From Datisca glomerata (lineage: Eukaryota; Streptophyta; Magnoliopsida; Cucurbitales; Datiscaceae): 64,000 bases of DNA. The notes beneath the pieces were generated by a model. That model was not told where the DNA came from, made no database searches, and saw only the letters and a program-made list of their open reading frames with translations. Below, piece after piece: positions 23,125-35,379 of the stretch (position 1 is its first letter; each line of letters starts with the position of its first letter). The position numbers and the translations under genes are program-made. The stretch covers positions 320,715-384,714 of the forward strand of contig QANY01005361.1 in the NCBI GenBank assembly GCA_003255025.1. Direction: 5' to 3'.

Positions 23125-23533
23125 TTCTTTTCTTGAACTTTAGATGACGGAGATTCCCCGTCAGCTAAAGTCTATTTATTTTTTGTTGTACCTAAGATGA
23201 CGGAGATTCTCCATCATCTAAAGTCTAAATGGAGTAACCTTAGATGACGGGGATGTCCTATCATCTTTTTTATTTTGACGGTACCTAAGATGACGGGGAT
23301 TCTCTATCATCTAAAGTCTAGATGGGGTAACTTTAGATGGCGGAGATTCTCCGTCATTTATCTATTTTTCGCGGTACCTACAATGAAGGGGATTCCCCGT
23401 CATTGTACACCATTATAATGACGGTTTTTTTAATGACTAAAGATGACAATCCGGTAGATGACAGTCGAGCAGCAGTCAATATAGGGTTATAATGACAGGT
23501 TTCACCCATCATCTAACCTCATTTTTGTAGTAG
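23125..23533. repeat. CACTA transposon terminus: subterminal palindromic repeats and degenerate TIR
   Basis: At least six copies of 'agatgacgg-gattc-ccgtcatct', each a small hairpin, lie at 23140-23420. Shorter 'atgac' repeats follow, up to 'atttttgtagta' at 23522-23533, which reads TACTACAAAAAT on the other strand. Plant CACTA elements end in CACTACAA(G/A)AAA followed by such repeats, where TNPA-like proteins bind. The TIR lacks its first CAC in exact form. No partner terminus was found in the window. Confidence 0.7.
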
Positions 23534-23766
23534 AAATTCTAAATTATCTCATAAGAGTTTGTTTGGAAGACCGCTAGGTTTTTACTCTTCTTCCGTTGAT
23601 AAAAGTTTTAAGACTTAAGTAAATTACAAACACAATTTAATTAAAGAAAACTTTTATTTATTCATAAAATTCAGTAATACATAAATGTCTCAGTTATAAT
23701 TGTTTACTCATAAATAATTATTACACCATATTTTGTTGACATAATTTCAACAATATTAACACTCAC

Positions 23767-25426
23767 AATCAACTTGTCTCCATGATAGATAGTCTTGAAG
23801 AATTTCCAATGATGGGTAGCACACAGCACATCCATCAAAAGGAGTGTACTCTAATTCTTTTTTCGAGAAGAATTTCTTCCATTTCATCGCGAACACAGAA
23901 GAGAAGAATGATACAATGACAGAGACTATTCCACTGCGAAGGTCATTTATTTTAAGTTCAATTCAAGGTTGGTGTTTTAAGTTATTCCATTAATAGACGC
24001 CAGGAGTTTGCGACTGCTAAAATGACTAAGAAAGACAACGGAAAAGAAGAGAGAAAGAGGGAATAATGGACTAAATGGGAAAAAAAGCCATACATATTGG
24101 TATTTTATCAGTGGCTGCAAGATTAACAGACTTTCTTGGAATTAGTCATTTTATTTGTAAGAAAATTCTTACTGGTTGACGTAAGACCAACAACATCACT
24201 AATTGTCCATTTATTGAACAGAATTCCTACATGACCATGAAGGGGAAAGGGAAAAAAGCAACTTTGATGGAAATCTTAAGCAATTTTGAGTGAACATTGC
24301 ATATACAGACTTCTAAATTGATCTTTATGATTGCAATATCTTGTTTTGTTCTCCCCATCAAAAGTATTGTCAACAGCATAAAGGAAAACGATAGAACTGG
24401 GAATTCTTCTTCAATATAAAAGTGAAATAAACAATATGAATTTGGATATTACTGATGAAAGAAAAAGTAGGCAAATTTGATTGAGTAGAATTATAAAGAC
24501 GAGCTAGTGAAAGAAGAAACAATATATACCTAACACCATACGAGAATACTATATCTGGATATTCTTCTAGCACAGCAATTGCACATGCACTCATAAGATT
24601 TAGAGCTCGCTCATCATTCGGCTTTTCAAACTCATGAACTTCTAAAAAATACAGAACCAACCAGATATTATTATTATTAAAATCTCCAGTACATTTATTT
24701 TTATTTTTATTCTTGCACCTAAAGTGAATGATCATGAACTACATCACAAATATGATGCATGGATAAGATGCAGCAACAACGAGTCTCTTTTGATCAACAA
24801 TCCTTCGAATACTATATTTTTGGTTCGCATTCCTCTGTTTGTACAGTCAATTTCATCAAACCATATTAACATTCATTTCGTTTATTTCACTTATCATCAT
24901 TAATAATGTCCTAGATAAGGATAATAGGGATTGTACTTTTACATTGCACACAATAAAAAAGTATAGCGAAATGCACAAGATAGCAAAGAGGCATCATATA
25001 TTGGTCATTCTACAGAACTCCCTAGTTTGAGCTTATAACCCACCAGGCACCATATTATACCTGGTCCATACTGGTTTAGTTTAAGCATGTTAAGCTTGAG
25101 TAGGTCATCAGCTTTTCTTTTACCCTAATCAGAATAAGATAATTAGGAGTTGTCATCCAACAAGAAAGACAGAGAATCAGTGGTTAAGATTATCCTATTT
25201 TTCAACTCTAACGCAGTCAAAGATGGTTTCAATGCACCCACTCAAAAGCAAGATCAACACATAGCTTCTAATAACAATAAGGTTACCTGTGAAAATGGCA
25301 TCCATCAATTCTAACTACAATCCAAAACTTTCTTCCAACAATATTTGGTGAATGAGCTAGTATCCTCTTTTTCCGGAGTCTTTTAATAGTAGCTCCATCC
25401 TTATCGTTCATCACGACATCCTCCAC
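23767..25426 (-). pseudogene. THG1: tRNA-His guanylyltransferase (THG1) gene fragment, four exon pieces
   Basis: THG1 adds G at position -1 of tRNA-His. The plant protein has two tandem catalytic domains. Piece 1 (25426-25287) starts after a TTTAG acceptor with KDGATIKRLRKKRILAHSPN and IVGRKFW, the end of domain 1. It runs directly into IVVRIDGCHFHR of domain 2, which holds the first metal-binding Asp, and then a GTAACC donor. Piece 2 (24641-24530) reads [20 protein letters not shown] and [13 protein letters not shown]. Piece 3 (about 24430-24389) reads [11 protein letters not shown]. Piece 4 (23933-23767) reads VSVIVSFFSSVFAMKWKKFF, then FDGCAVCYPS and YLSWRQVD, ending at a GTGAGT donor. The AG before piece 2 puts the spliced frame out of phase, and about 37 residues between the domains are missing. 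No later exon is present. Confidence 0.85.
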
Positions 25427-26311
25427 CTAAATAACATAGGATAATAACTTGAGTTGATAGTTGAAAGAAATTTATAAGAGAAAGCAAATCACTGGATTGA
25501 ATTGAATTAATAAAAACAAAAAAAAGCGATATTGGAAAAGCAGAATCTAATTTGGTTTCTATAAATATAAAATTCCTCATGAATATGAACAACAATGAAA
25601 ATACACGATGAACAAATATTGATTGAAAGGATAATTAAAGATTTCATTTCAAAAGAGGAGATGATGCCTGTTTCAACACTCACATGCCTTCTATATATGA
25701 ACTACCAATTATAAGTTCATAATTTAAGAAGAAGTTATTTCCAATGAAATAGGTAATCCAAAAGTAACTTGAGATGTCCAAGAGGATCACAGCATAACAT
25801 TATAACTCTTGTGTACGCTTTTGGCTACTAAGGATTCGAATCCCTCTCTTTCCATACATTCACTTAACTTTCACTAACCACAATGTATCACCTAACAATG
25901 GAACTATCATTATCACCGAACAAAAAAAATACCATAGAGCCAATATAAAAAACGGACAAGGAATGAAAATTGCCGATATGGATACATGAAAAAGATTGGT
26001 CTAAAACCCATATTATTGTCTATATTTTTTTCTTTTGTTTTTTGAGCTATGTTTAGATTTAGAAAATTGACAGAAAAAGTAGAAAACAAAAATTGAAGGA
26101 ATGAGAAGTGAAAAAAATTAATAAAGTATTCAAAATTATCTCATTTATATATCCTCTTCATATTCAATTAGAACCAACTACATTCCTCGTAACGTTTTTA
26201 ATGTCTAAATAAAAATGTTTTTTGATAATCTTCACAAATAAGAAATTTAGAATCAACATTCATAACAAAAAGATGTCAAGTAAAATCTCATCAAAATGAG
26301 AATCAGAGACA
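25427..26311. other. Intergenic, no gene recognised
   Basis: AT-rich. No other THG1 exon was found here. A short tRNA-like T-arm at about 25838-25853 is discussed under rejected items. Confidence 0.5.
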
Positions 26312-27096
26312 TATAACGCCCTTATCCCTAAGGTTTAAACATGCATGTAATTTTGTAATTTTAAAAATTCTCCATTTGAAACAAATCCTTATTTAAAAAA
26401 TTTCCAAATTGAAAATCTTAATTTGTCCATGACAGAAAAACCTAGACCTTAAATAGCGGAAGCATTAAACTTATCCATGATCAAAATCTTTATCATTAAA
26501 TAACGGAAGCGATAAAGTGTTATAAATGCATAGTTAATAAACCTTGATCAAACTGAATTAATCTCTGAAATAAAGTCAAAATATGAAATCCATAATTTAT
26601 GAAGTTTCCATCCATCATAATTCGTAGAAAATCATAACGTATAATAAACTACTTAATTAATTGAGTTTAACAGAACACGTTTTCACAAGTCTTAAAGCAA
26701 ATCATAAATTTATTTGTACTGATTCAGCTGGTTATGACAATCTCTCACTCATACTACTCACCATCACCACCTACAACGTAAACCACTGTGGGGGGTGAGT
26801 ATTTTAAAATACTCAGTATGCAAACTCACATAATAACATGCATCCACATGTCATAAATGCAATCATGACATAACATAACATAACTTGATATACATCATAA
26901 ATGAAATAATGTAACATACTTGAACATGTCTTAACTTAACATAACACGTATTTAACATTTCTCTCATACATAATCATATAACATTCTTAATCATAACTTG
27001 TCTTGACATATTTCCTAGTTAATAACTTAACCAGAACTATTCTCACGTGAACTGAAACGTAACATGACGAATTGAATGATGCTGAAGCTGTTGCCA

Positions 27097-27640
27097 CTTA
27101 AGGTTGCTGAAACCTCAACGACGCTGAATTTTTTGTCACTTAAGGTTACTGAAACCCCAAGAACGTTGAGTTATCACTTAAGGTTACCAAAACCCCAAGA
27201 ACACTGAATTATCACTTAAGGTTACCAAAACCCCAAGAACACTGAATCATTACTTAAGGTTAACAAAACCCCAAGAACACTGAATTAGTATTGAAGGTTA
27301 CCAAAACCCCAAGAACATTGATTCATTACTTAAGGTTACTGAAACCTCAAGAACATTGAATTATTACTCAAGATTATTGAAACTCCATGAACATGAATTA
27401 TTACTTAAGGTTACCGAAATTTCAAGAACATTGAATTATTACTTAAGGTTACCGAAATCCCATGAACACTAAATTATACATAAAGTTACCAAAACCCCAT
27501 GAATACAGAATCATTACTTAAGTTACCGAAACCCCAAGCACACTGAATTATTACTTAAGGTTACCGAAACCCCATGAAAACTGAATTATAACTTAAGCTT
27601 ACCAAAACCCCAAGAACTTTATATTATCACTTACATATTT
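27097..27640. repeat. Minisatellite, about 14 copies of ~38 bp
   Basis: The unit is 'cttaaggttaccaaaacccc' plus 'aagaacactgaattatta', repeated from 27097 to 27640 with unit lengths of 36-43 bp. Neighbouring copies are 80-95% alike by eye. Confidence 0.9.
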
Positions 27641-28137
27641 TAGCTTCATGGTTCGTAATATCCAATTCATGATAATGACTAAACCTTAAACGTATACATG
27701 ATCGTATGATTTATGCTAGTACATGTAAACATAATTAAACATACTCAACTTTACATTAGGTGGTAACTTGATCGATCATACTTCTGACATAACAAACATG
27801 TAATAACAAACCACTTGACAATTCATTATAATGTAAACAATTATATCCAGAACGTAAACATTTGTGTAAATCAACTACACATCTTATCAATACATGGTAA
27901 TCTAATTGATGAAATAGTCACAAAAATAATATAACATTAATATCACGCAGTCTAGAATATTTCAATTAAAATACAGACTAGAGATTATCACATAAGGTTC
28001 ACATCAGTATGCAAGTCCACTAACCTGAATCGGAAGAATGAACTAAACAACCAATAACCTGATATCCAAATATTGCTAATCACAAGATTGTTCTGAAATA
28101 CGTCATATTAATAAACACAATTTTTTTAAAAATCATG

Positions 28138-28138
<1 letters not shown>

Positions 28139-28175
<37 letters not shown>
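28139..28175. repeat. (AT)n microsatellite
   Basis: An uninterrupted run of about 17 AT units. Confidence 0.95.
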
Positions 28176-28177
<2 letters not shown>

Positions 28178-28439
28178 AGTAAAACAGTGTAAAGGTTCAG
28201 AGTGAGACTGGAAAACATAGTTTAGGGTTAAAAAGGCACCCGAAGAATCTTAGGCCAAAGGGTTCAAACCATAACGGTTCGGTTCAAAGTAGAGTCAGCT
28301 TGGTTAAGCTGGAAGGGCTTAATATATTTTCGATGAGTTGGTTCAAACCGGTCAGGTTTATCTAAACCGGTTTAGTTCGAGTGAACCAGTTCAGATCAGG
28401 TGTGGATCATAACCAACTGGGTCGCAAGACCTACTTGCA

Positions 28440-28900
28440 GAATGAAAAATGGAAAGAAAGAAAGAACGGGAAAGGAAAAGCTTCGCCGACAATGGAACTG
28501 CCGAGGATGGCAGATGGAAAGGGAGAGAAACAGAGAGATAGAAATAGATAGTGAAGTTGAAGGAGAAAAATCAGAGAAAGAGAGAAATGGAAGAAGTGAG
28601 CACGACCGGAGAAGGGAAACATGGAGTGCTAGCAATAACAAAGGGAGATAGTGAGCAAATAATGAAACAACAGAAAAAAGAGACAAAGTAGAGACAAGGA
28701 AACAAAGAGAAAAGAGAGAGAAAGAGTGAAGCAGACAAAATTAGAGAAAGGAAGAGAATAACGAAGGGCCAAAGGAGAAAAAACTAGGAAAACATAGAGA
28801 GATAGAGAGCACTTACCATTACTCGGCTTTGCAGCAATTGGAGAAGAGACCCACCAAGGAGAACGAATATAATGAAAGAGAAAGAGACAACTTACCATGG
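28440..28900. repeat. Purine-rich low-complexity tract
   Basis: Mostly A/G with 'agagagaaagag'-type runs. Open frames on both strands are composition artefacts. Confidence 0.75.
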
Positions 28901-29065
28901 GAGGCGTGAGTTTTCGAGAGACAATTTCTAGAAGGGAGATGAATAGTGAAATATGGTAAGCCTATATAGGAATGGACATACAAAATATAAAGTCAACACA
29001 AAGGTCAATACCAAAATACCAACTAAAACCCTATTCAAAGACAAGAGGAAAGCAGCAACAGACAT

Positions 29066-29222
29066 AGAGTACAAACTATGTAAGCAAATAAACCGAATCA
29101 CCTCAAACAGCTCCAAGGTACCTACATGCATTTATATATCAGGCTCTTAGAGTACAAACTTGTAAGCAAATAAACCAAATCACCTCAAACAGCTCCAAGG
29201 TACCTGCATGCATTTAGAAGAG
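29066..29222. repeat. Tandem duplication of ~75 bp
   Basis: 'agagtacaaact-tgtaagcaaataaacc-aatcacctcaaacagctccaaggtacct-catgcattta' occurs at 29066-29130 and again at 29149-29214, with about four differences. Confidence 0.9.
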
Positions 29223-29499
29223 ATACAAAGCATCCAACATCCAAAGATCAATACAAAAACAAAGGGCCTTTATAACACAGGACCCCCAGGTTACAAGATG
29301 AAACACAATAAAGGACGTACCAAGGAATGCCTTAATCAGACAGGGCTATAAATACAAAACCAGATCATATGAACGGGGAGTGGAGGCTCTGAAAAGAGAA
29401 ATAACAAAGACAAAATAAAAAAATCAAGCAGTTTTCAAAATGTTCGGGTCTAGGCCCCATTTGTCAACCAAATTGATAGTAATGACATCCTCCTTGAAG

Positions 29500-30160
29500 C
29501 CTTTTGCAAGGAAAAATCTGCCTCTCACATTGTCTAAGATTAGCTTAAATAAGTTTTTTATTCCTTAACTTGCCCTCAAACACTCTAGAGTTCATTTCTT
29601 TCCAAATGTAGTACACGAAAGATGAAAAGGCAACTCTAAGTAAATATGCCCTCAAAGTTTTACCCATGCTCCACACTGAACCCACTAGATCAATTGGGTC
29701 CAATTAGAAGCTTTACATGACAGTCACATTCAATGAACAAATGAGAATTGGATTCAGCATGCCCCACACAAAAGGTATAATCAAGTAAACCACCAACTTG
29801 AGGTTGATTCCATCACGTAATTCTATCTCTAGTGGCCAACTTATTACGAAAGGCCAACCAAGAGATAAAACTGCTAGGAATATTAAATTCGAACCAAATT
29901 AAACTTGCCCATCTTACCTTTTCCCTAGGCTAAACCAAGGCTCTATAGGTATGACCTGATGAGAAGGAACCATTGGGGCTTGCAGTCCAGGCCCAAGAAT
30001 CAGGAAAAGCAGGTTGAGGGGAAGGCATGGTGGTACCCCCTAATTTCTAAGAGCTCACCAAATCTAGAAGTAGGCTAAGACCACTGTCCATTATGAATAA
30101 TGTCACTAACTCTAGTGTCCAACTCTCTTTCCAACTCTCTTTCATTCTCAATCCTAGCAG
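29500..30160 (-). mobile_element. LINE fragment: end of reverse transcriptase and zf-RVT domain
   Basis: Minus-strand reading gives KVRWASLIWFEFN, IPSSFISWLAFRNKLATRDR and a CVGHAESNSHLFIECD stretch. These are the hallmark segments of the zf-RVT domain of plant LINE-type polyproteins, with Cys and His in the usual order. Stops before and after limit it to about 150 codons. It lies on the opposite strand to the similar piece at 32600-33060, and the two differ enough to be separate old insertions. Confidence 0.75.
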
Positions 30161-31796
30161 TTGTATACTAATAAAACATCAAGCAAACAACTCTCCTCCA
30201 ATTTCTCTTTTTAAAGCATCTGAAAATTGAACAGTTTCAAGAAATTCAAATTTCTCTAACACAAATTTGAAAAAACAATGTGGATTTCCTCAACTTCCAA
30301 TTTCATTTCCAAGTCAAGCCCATCAACTCCATCTTTCAATCAATCAAAGGAAAACTTCATATGATTAATCCTTAACAACAAATTGAGAATCAATAAATCT
30401 GATATTCTTCAATAATGAGAGTTGACAGCTCATCAACCCATATTTAGAAATCGGTTAGAATTTTGGCCTTTTCGTGTTTCTCTATGTCGCTTATCTCACT
30501 TACTACTGCATTAGATGATGCTTTTCATCTACATTCGTCGCCACCTCGAATCCTTCCATGGATTCACCAAGATCGCCTCGTTCAGTGATTTAGGGTTTGC
30601 TATTTATAGTATCCTCAGTCGATTCTCACTCCATGCGATCGTTCTCATCTAAGCTGGCTTTTGCATTAGCTATCATATTTTCGTCTCGAAAACTCTAGCT
30701 TACCTCTTAAATTCCTCATCCACATCTCAAAACTTGAGGATCAACCCCCAACTTTTTTACGATGGCGCCACATCCTACATGTACTTATCGTTGGTTATAA
30801 TAAGAGCACACATGTAAAAGCACAAAAAAGAACGCTCAACCCTAAAAATTGGCTATTTTGGCAAAGATAGAAAGTTTTGGCCTCTTAGCAAAACGCTTTA
30901 AAAAAGTTGTCCATCCGCCATGTAGAAAACCTAATGACTTTAGATTCAATCTTAAATCTATGCAAGAGATATCAGTTTAAAGTTCAAAAGATTCAAGCTT
31001 CAAAGTAATCAAAACCTTATAAAACTTACTTTAACTGAGTTTTTTTTTTTTTTTGGAAACTCGCCTTAAAGGGTGAATTTGGTCTAACCCATTTTTTAAT
31101 GCTATTAAAATAGTTGACAAAATTTATCCATTTGCAAGTCGGATGAATAGGGGTCTAGCCTATTTTTTAGCATTAGTAAAATAGTAGTCAAAATTTATTC
31201 ACTTTGTTTTGGACCAAAAATAATATTGATCCAAAAACAACTTACCTCTGCCTCACAAAATACAAACATTTCCTTAGCTGCGAAACCACCATATGCAGTG
31301 AATATCGGTCCAGCATCACGACGCGAACCTCCACTCAACATCACCATCGTCTGTCAAGCGTTGCGCATCACTATCGTTCGTCAAGCAGAGCGCGTCCTCA
31401 TCGAGCAGCGCGCATCTCCATCACGAATCTCAGTTTGTCAACCATCACGAATCTCTATTGCAAATCAACAATTCTAACTGGGAATCTTAATCCTCATACG
31501 ATATATTTTGACTTTAAAACTCTCTCTCCTGCACTGTCCATCTAAGTAAATATTAGGAACTTTGAGTCAAGAACATAAAACCAAAGTCAAATAGTTACTC
31601 TAATTTTTCATTATAGACGATTTCGAAATTAGAGTCTATCTATTTTTGAAGTATAACTTAAATATACCCTAATTTTTAGTGTTTTAAACTAATTTTTTTG
31701 TCTTACTCATTTTGCTTTGATTTAATGCCTCAATTTACCATAGTTTTGATTTTCAAATTCCTCAAGTTATTTACCATTGTTTTCTTTTGTAGATTT
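30161..31796. other. No gene recognised
   Basis: It includes an imperfect ~80 bp duplication around 31070-31190 ('gtctaaccca/tttttta-gc'). A relatively GC-rich patch at 31300-31440 repeats 'atcgt-tgtcaagc'. Plus-strand frames of 83 and 113 codons across that patch match nothing I know. Confidence 0.5.
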
Positions 31797-32028
31797 TCGG
31801 TTATGTTATCTGACTGAAGGTGGTTTTGAAATTAATGACGTTGATCGTGCTCAAAACACAGAGGCTGGTGGCAATCGGGTAAGATCAACTACGTAAATAA
31901 TTATCTACTTTCGGTATATTTCTAGTAACTACTCTGTTCAACAATATAATTTATATTATATCAACTTATTATGTAGGATGGTGATAACCATGAACCAAAA
32001 TTTCAACTCATTGAAGGAAGACTCAAAT
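31797..32028 (+). pseudogene. Two exon-like open segments, unrecognised
   Basis: The first (about 31794-31879) follows a TTTTGTAG acceptor, is open in one frame (LTEGGFEINDVDRA, NTEAGGNR) and ends at CGG-GTAAGA. The second (31979-32028) follows TTATGTAG and reads DGDNHEPKFQLIEGRLK then a stop. Spliced, they would be in frame and could be the 3' end of a gene. I know no family for it, and chance cannot be excluded. Confidence 0.3.
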
Positions 32029-32599
32029 AAAGAAAACAACCACTAAAGTACATCTGTTGGTAACTATATAAAATGATTATATCTTGAAACTAAACTGTAC
32101 ATTGACGCTACCTAACCATTTATATATTTGCACTTAAAAAATGAAGGAAATAAAGAAAGGAGGCAGCTCGTGAAGGCAGCAACCACGATTTTCAAGAAAT
32201 CTAAATGGCTCATGAAGGTGGAGAACAAACAACCATATAATTAGAAAAATCATGAATACGACATACCAAGCTTTAACCTCCCATCAATATGTAGATGATA
32301 GATAATACTCTGGATCAATTCTAATGGATATTTTACTAACTTTGTTAATTGATGATGTATTATATTGAATGACGTGTATATTGGAATGTTTAAGTGAAAC
32401 TTATGGGCACACTATTTTGAAAATGACATTGTAAAAATGCATGGTGACCATTCATGGTCTTAGAGGAAAATCATCAAGATCAGGTTTAAGATAGCAATTT
32501 CCATGATATTAGGATTGGAAATGGGGCAAGTATCTCCTTGTTTACTGAACATTGGCACCTGCAGGCATCTTGCACACAAAAAGGGGACAAAATTTTGAT

Positions 32600-33060
32600 A
32601 CTGAACACATGACTAAATCTGAATGCTCCTTTCTCAATCTTGATCAGAGATGGTAGATGGGTATGGCCTAGCTAAGGCCTTGACACTAGCCTGACTCACT
32701 GGGGCTTTCCCCTTGGCTTGAGGCTCTAAACTCCCATTAGGAAGATTCTTTGCACGAGAATTTGGAACCTGGAGGCTCTTTCTCCATAAGGAAAACCTAT
32801 ACTGCCTTAATGCAGTAGAAACAAAAGGTTAAATGGTCAAAACTTATATGGTTTCTAGGTTTTATTCCAAAATGCACTTTTATATCCTGGCTTGTATTCT
32901 TGATAAACTAGCAACAAAGGATCATGTGATCAAATGGTGTACTTCTTCTAATTCAACATGTGTTTTCTGTACCTTTGGGATAGAAACTGCAGCACATCTT
33001 TTTTTTTAATGCAAGACTACAAGAACACTGCTTGGGAAATATAGTGCAACGTAGAATTTC
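32600..33060 (+). mobile_element. LINE fragment: zf-RVT domain, plus strand
   Basis: Plus-strand reading gives RDGRWVWP and LTGAFPLA at about 32645-32720. In a second frame it gives LDKLATKDHVIKWCTSSN, then CVFCTFGIETAAHLFF at 32905-33005. The C-x2-C and H spacing is that of zf-RVT. Frame changes and a T9 run (33001-33009) break it. Confidence 0.72.
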
Positions 33061-33343
33061 ATAGCATATTTTTCTCTATTTGCTCTTCCTTTCATCTTTA
33101 CAGCCCTTCATTGAACATAAACCAACCACAACTTCACTTTAATGTATGTACAAATTTATAAAATCACATGGTCTCGTTTCGGCAAAATTTTCAAAAACAA
33201 GTTCAAATTGGACAGATAAAAAATACAATAGGTACTAGTGGTGCTCACAATTTTAAGTTGAGGGACTCAGTGTTATGTTTAAAAGGTCAAAGACTAAAGT
33301 GAAAAGCGAAAGGTTAAGGTTCAATATTTTCATTCATACTAAT
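33061..33343. other. Flank of the Copia array, no gene recognised
   Basis: The five bases left of the LTR (CTAAT) do not match the five right of the middle LTR (GTTTA), so no target duplication supports a simple insertion. Confidence 0.5.
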
Positions 33344-35355
33344 TGTTGGAATCAGCATCGTCGCAGATCTCAAAAATGGAAACTTTTTAATTGAAAACAC
33401 TTTTTCGGATCAGATCCATTATTTATATATATATATATATATTAAATCAAAGACAAACATGGATATAAAATATACTTCTTGTAGTCCAATCAAGCGCCCT
33501 TTCAATACAACGATCTTACCACAAATGATAGACTTCGAGATCCATACCATGATCTTCCAAGCCTATCCTCAAACACACTAGGACATGTGTGGGCATGTAG
33601 AATATATAAAAAACACTTTTATGTCTCTATATGTACTCAGCACATGAGATCTTGAGATTTTTTAGAAGGATTAATTGGTGAGACAAAACTTTGATCGAAA
33701 AATAATTAAAAGTTATTCACAGATCTTTTTTATTAACGTTTAATCTCAGAGAGTTTCACCATTGATTGCAATAAAATAATATCAATATATTTTTCTAGAT
33801 AATGGCATATCATATTTTTTAGGGATTTACATAAAATAATAAATTAATTATAAATGTGCAATTGAAGTGGTACCCACTGCAATTATACAACACTGCAGTG
33901 TGCCGTGAGTAGTCATAGTACTTCACAGCACTATAATTTCAAGGCACCATTGTACTGCCGTGAGGTACTACAATAGTCCATGTTAATCTCTAATTCAAAA
34001 TCAGTGATTGACATGTGGCAGACGAACATGCCACGTGGTAATTTCTATAAATCTATTATTTATTTTAATCAGATAAATATCTAGATGTTAGTCAATTCAT
34101 AAATTAATTTAACTGATCATCCATATCAGCTAGTTTATCTTTTAGTTCAAACAACAAATTTAATTGATTCAAAATTTGAATTATTATCTCATAATAATCA
34201 AACATTATCTAATTTCATAAATTAGATATTTTGTCTCACTTATCGATTAATACAAAATTAATCGATATTATTATTTATTGATAATTTTCAAAAATAACAT
34301 TAAATAATTTAATTAATTAATCCTTTTGAAAGTCAGTCTTTTTTTCATGTCCTGAAATATTCACACCATAAACTGTGTAGTACAGAGGTGACTTGGGGAC
34401 CATGGATCTATAATTCTAAGCTCTAATAAACTAGATTATTAGTTAAACTTTTAATTAAATAATCTTATTTATTATTTTCATTATTACTCCACTATAAATA
34501 TGAAATTGTACTCTTAGAGGTTACAAAATGTATTTATAGACTATTCTTGTGTGGTCCATTGATGTAATCATTTCATGTAGTTCTTTCCTCAGATTATTGG
34601 TTCGTAAATTAGAGCTAGTTAAAATTATTGTTTTACCCTTCTAATTATCTATTGATCCTTAAGTACCATTAATTCACTAGTTGGCTAATTCATAATCGTA
34701 TTATAAAATTGAACTCAATAACAATTCAGTTCTATAATTAACACTTAAGGAAACCAATATACGATCTGTTAGAAAAACTTGGATTCTAAATCTTGTAAGA
34801 TCATGTTCTCAGCCATCCATATCACTGAATCTTCAAAACAAAAGTTACTAGCCTATTTTATAACGAGTGAATCAAAATATCAAAAGGACATGCATAGGAG
34901 TTCATAACTAATCACGATTCAAACTGATCTACATATGATCATCAGATTGATGTGTATTAAATCTTTATGATAAATAATAAGTTAATAAATATGTTAATCA
35001 ACATCGGTCTTGTCAGATATAACTTATTATATAAAATATTTTCATTAAGATGTCTATCATCATCAATGATCCAAATCTAGATCATATGCATCTATAATGC
35101 TTAATGAACTGTATTAGCAACCTTCATTAAAGCTTCCACCTTTAATATGTTGCTGACAATTTTATTCATTATCTATGACCTTAATCCTCTCATATTAATA
35201 CAACATCATAGTCTTCTTAATGAATATAGAATTTTCAAATATTTATGTGAATTATTCAACAATATTTAAAAGAACAATTATAAAAAAAATGTAATCCTTA
35301 TTAAATTTCATATCAAAATGTAAATGCGCATGCTTTGAGGGCATAACCCCCAACA
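33344..35355 (-). mobile_element. Copia array, LTR1 (3' LTR, about 2.0 kb)
   Basis: On the minus strand it starts TGTTGGGGGTTATGCCC and ends ATTCCAACA. Related LTRs lie at 40984-44677 and 47816-49229. In the half next to 33344 it is clearly closer to the outer LTR3 than to LTR2. It includes an (AT)n run at 33427-33443. Confidence 0.85.
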
Positions 35356-35367
35356 ATCTCCCGCTTG
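35356..35367 (-). other. Polypurine tract of the Copia array
   Basis: The minus strand reads AAGCGGGAGAT directly before TGTTGGGGG of LTR1. Confidence 0.75.
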
Positions 35368-35379
35368 CCCTAAAGCATA

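Larger units (their letters stand above)
26312..29060 (-). mobile_element. Probable Ty3/gypsy-type long LTR (solo or fragment), minus strand
   Basis: On the minus strand a TATA box ('cctatataggc', about 28962-28972) is followed by a leader and two exon-end-like ATG-GTAAG sequences (28896-28903 and 28815-28822). A pyrimidine-rich tract, a minisatellite and a 'cttccgc' block come next, and the segment closes near 'gggataagggcgtta' at 26312. This order resembles long chromovirus LTRs. I found no paired LTR, PBS or PPT, so both borders are estimates. Confidence 0.45.

Noticed and set aside
25838..25853. tRNA-like T-arm 'ggattcgaatccctctctttcc', similar to the 3' end of plastid tRNA-Ser(GCU)
   Set aside because: Only the T-arm and a few acceptor bases match. 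No D-arm, anticodon arm or A box was found upstream, so neither a tRNA gene nor a plastid insertion can be supported.
28396..28898. Several open frames of 60-96 codons on both strands
   Set aside because: They result from purine-rich low-complexity DNA and show Ser/Leu or Glu/Arg runs without any domain.
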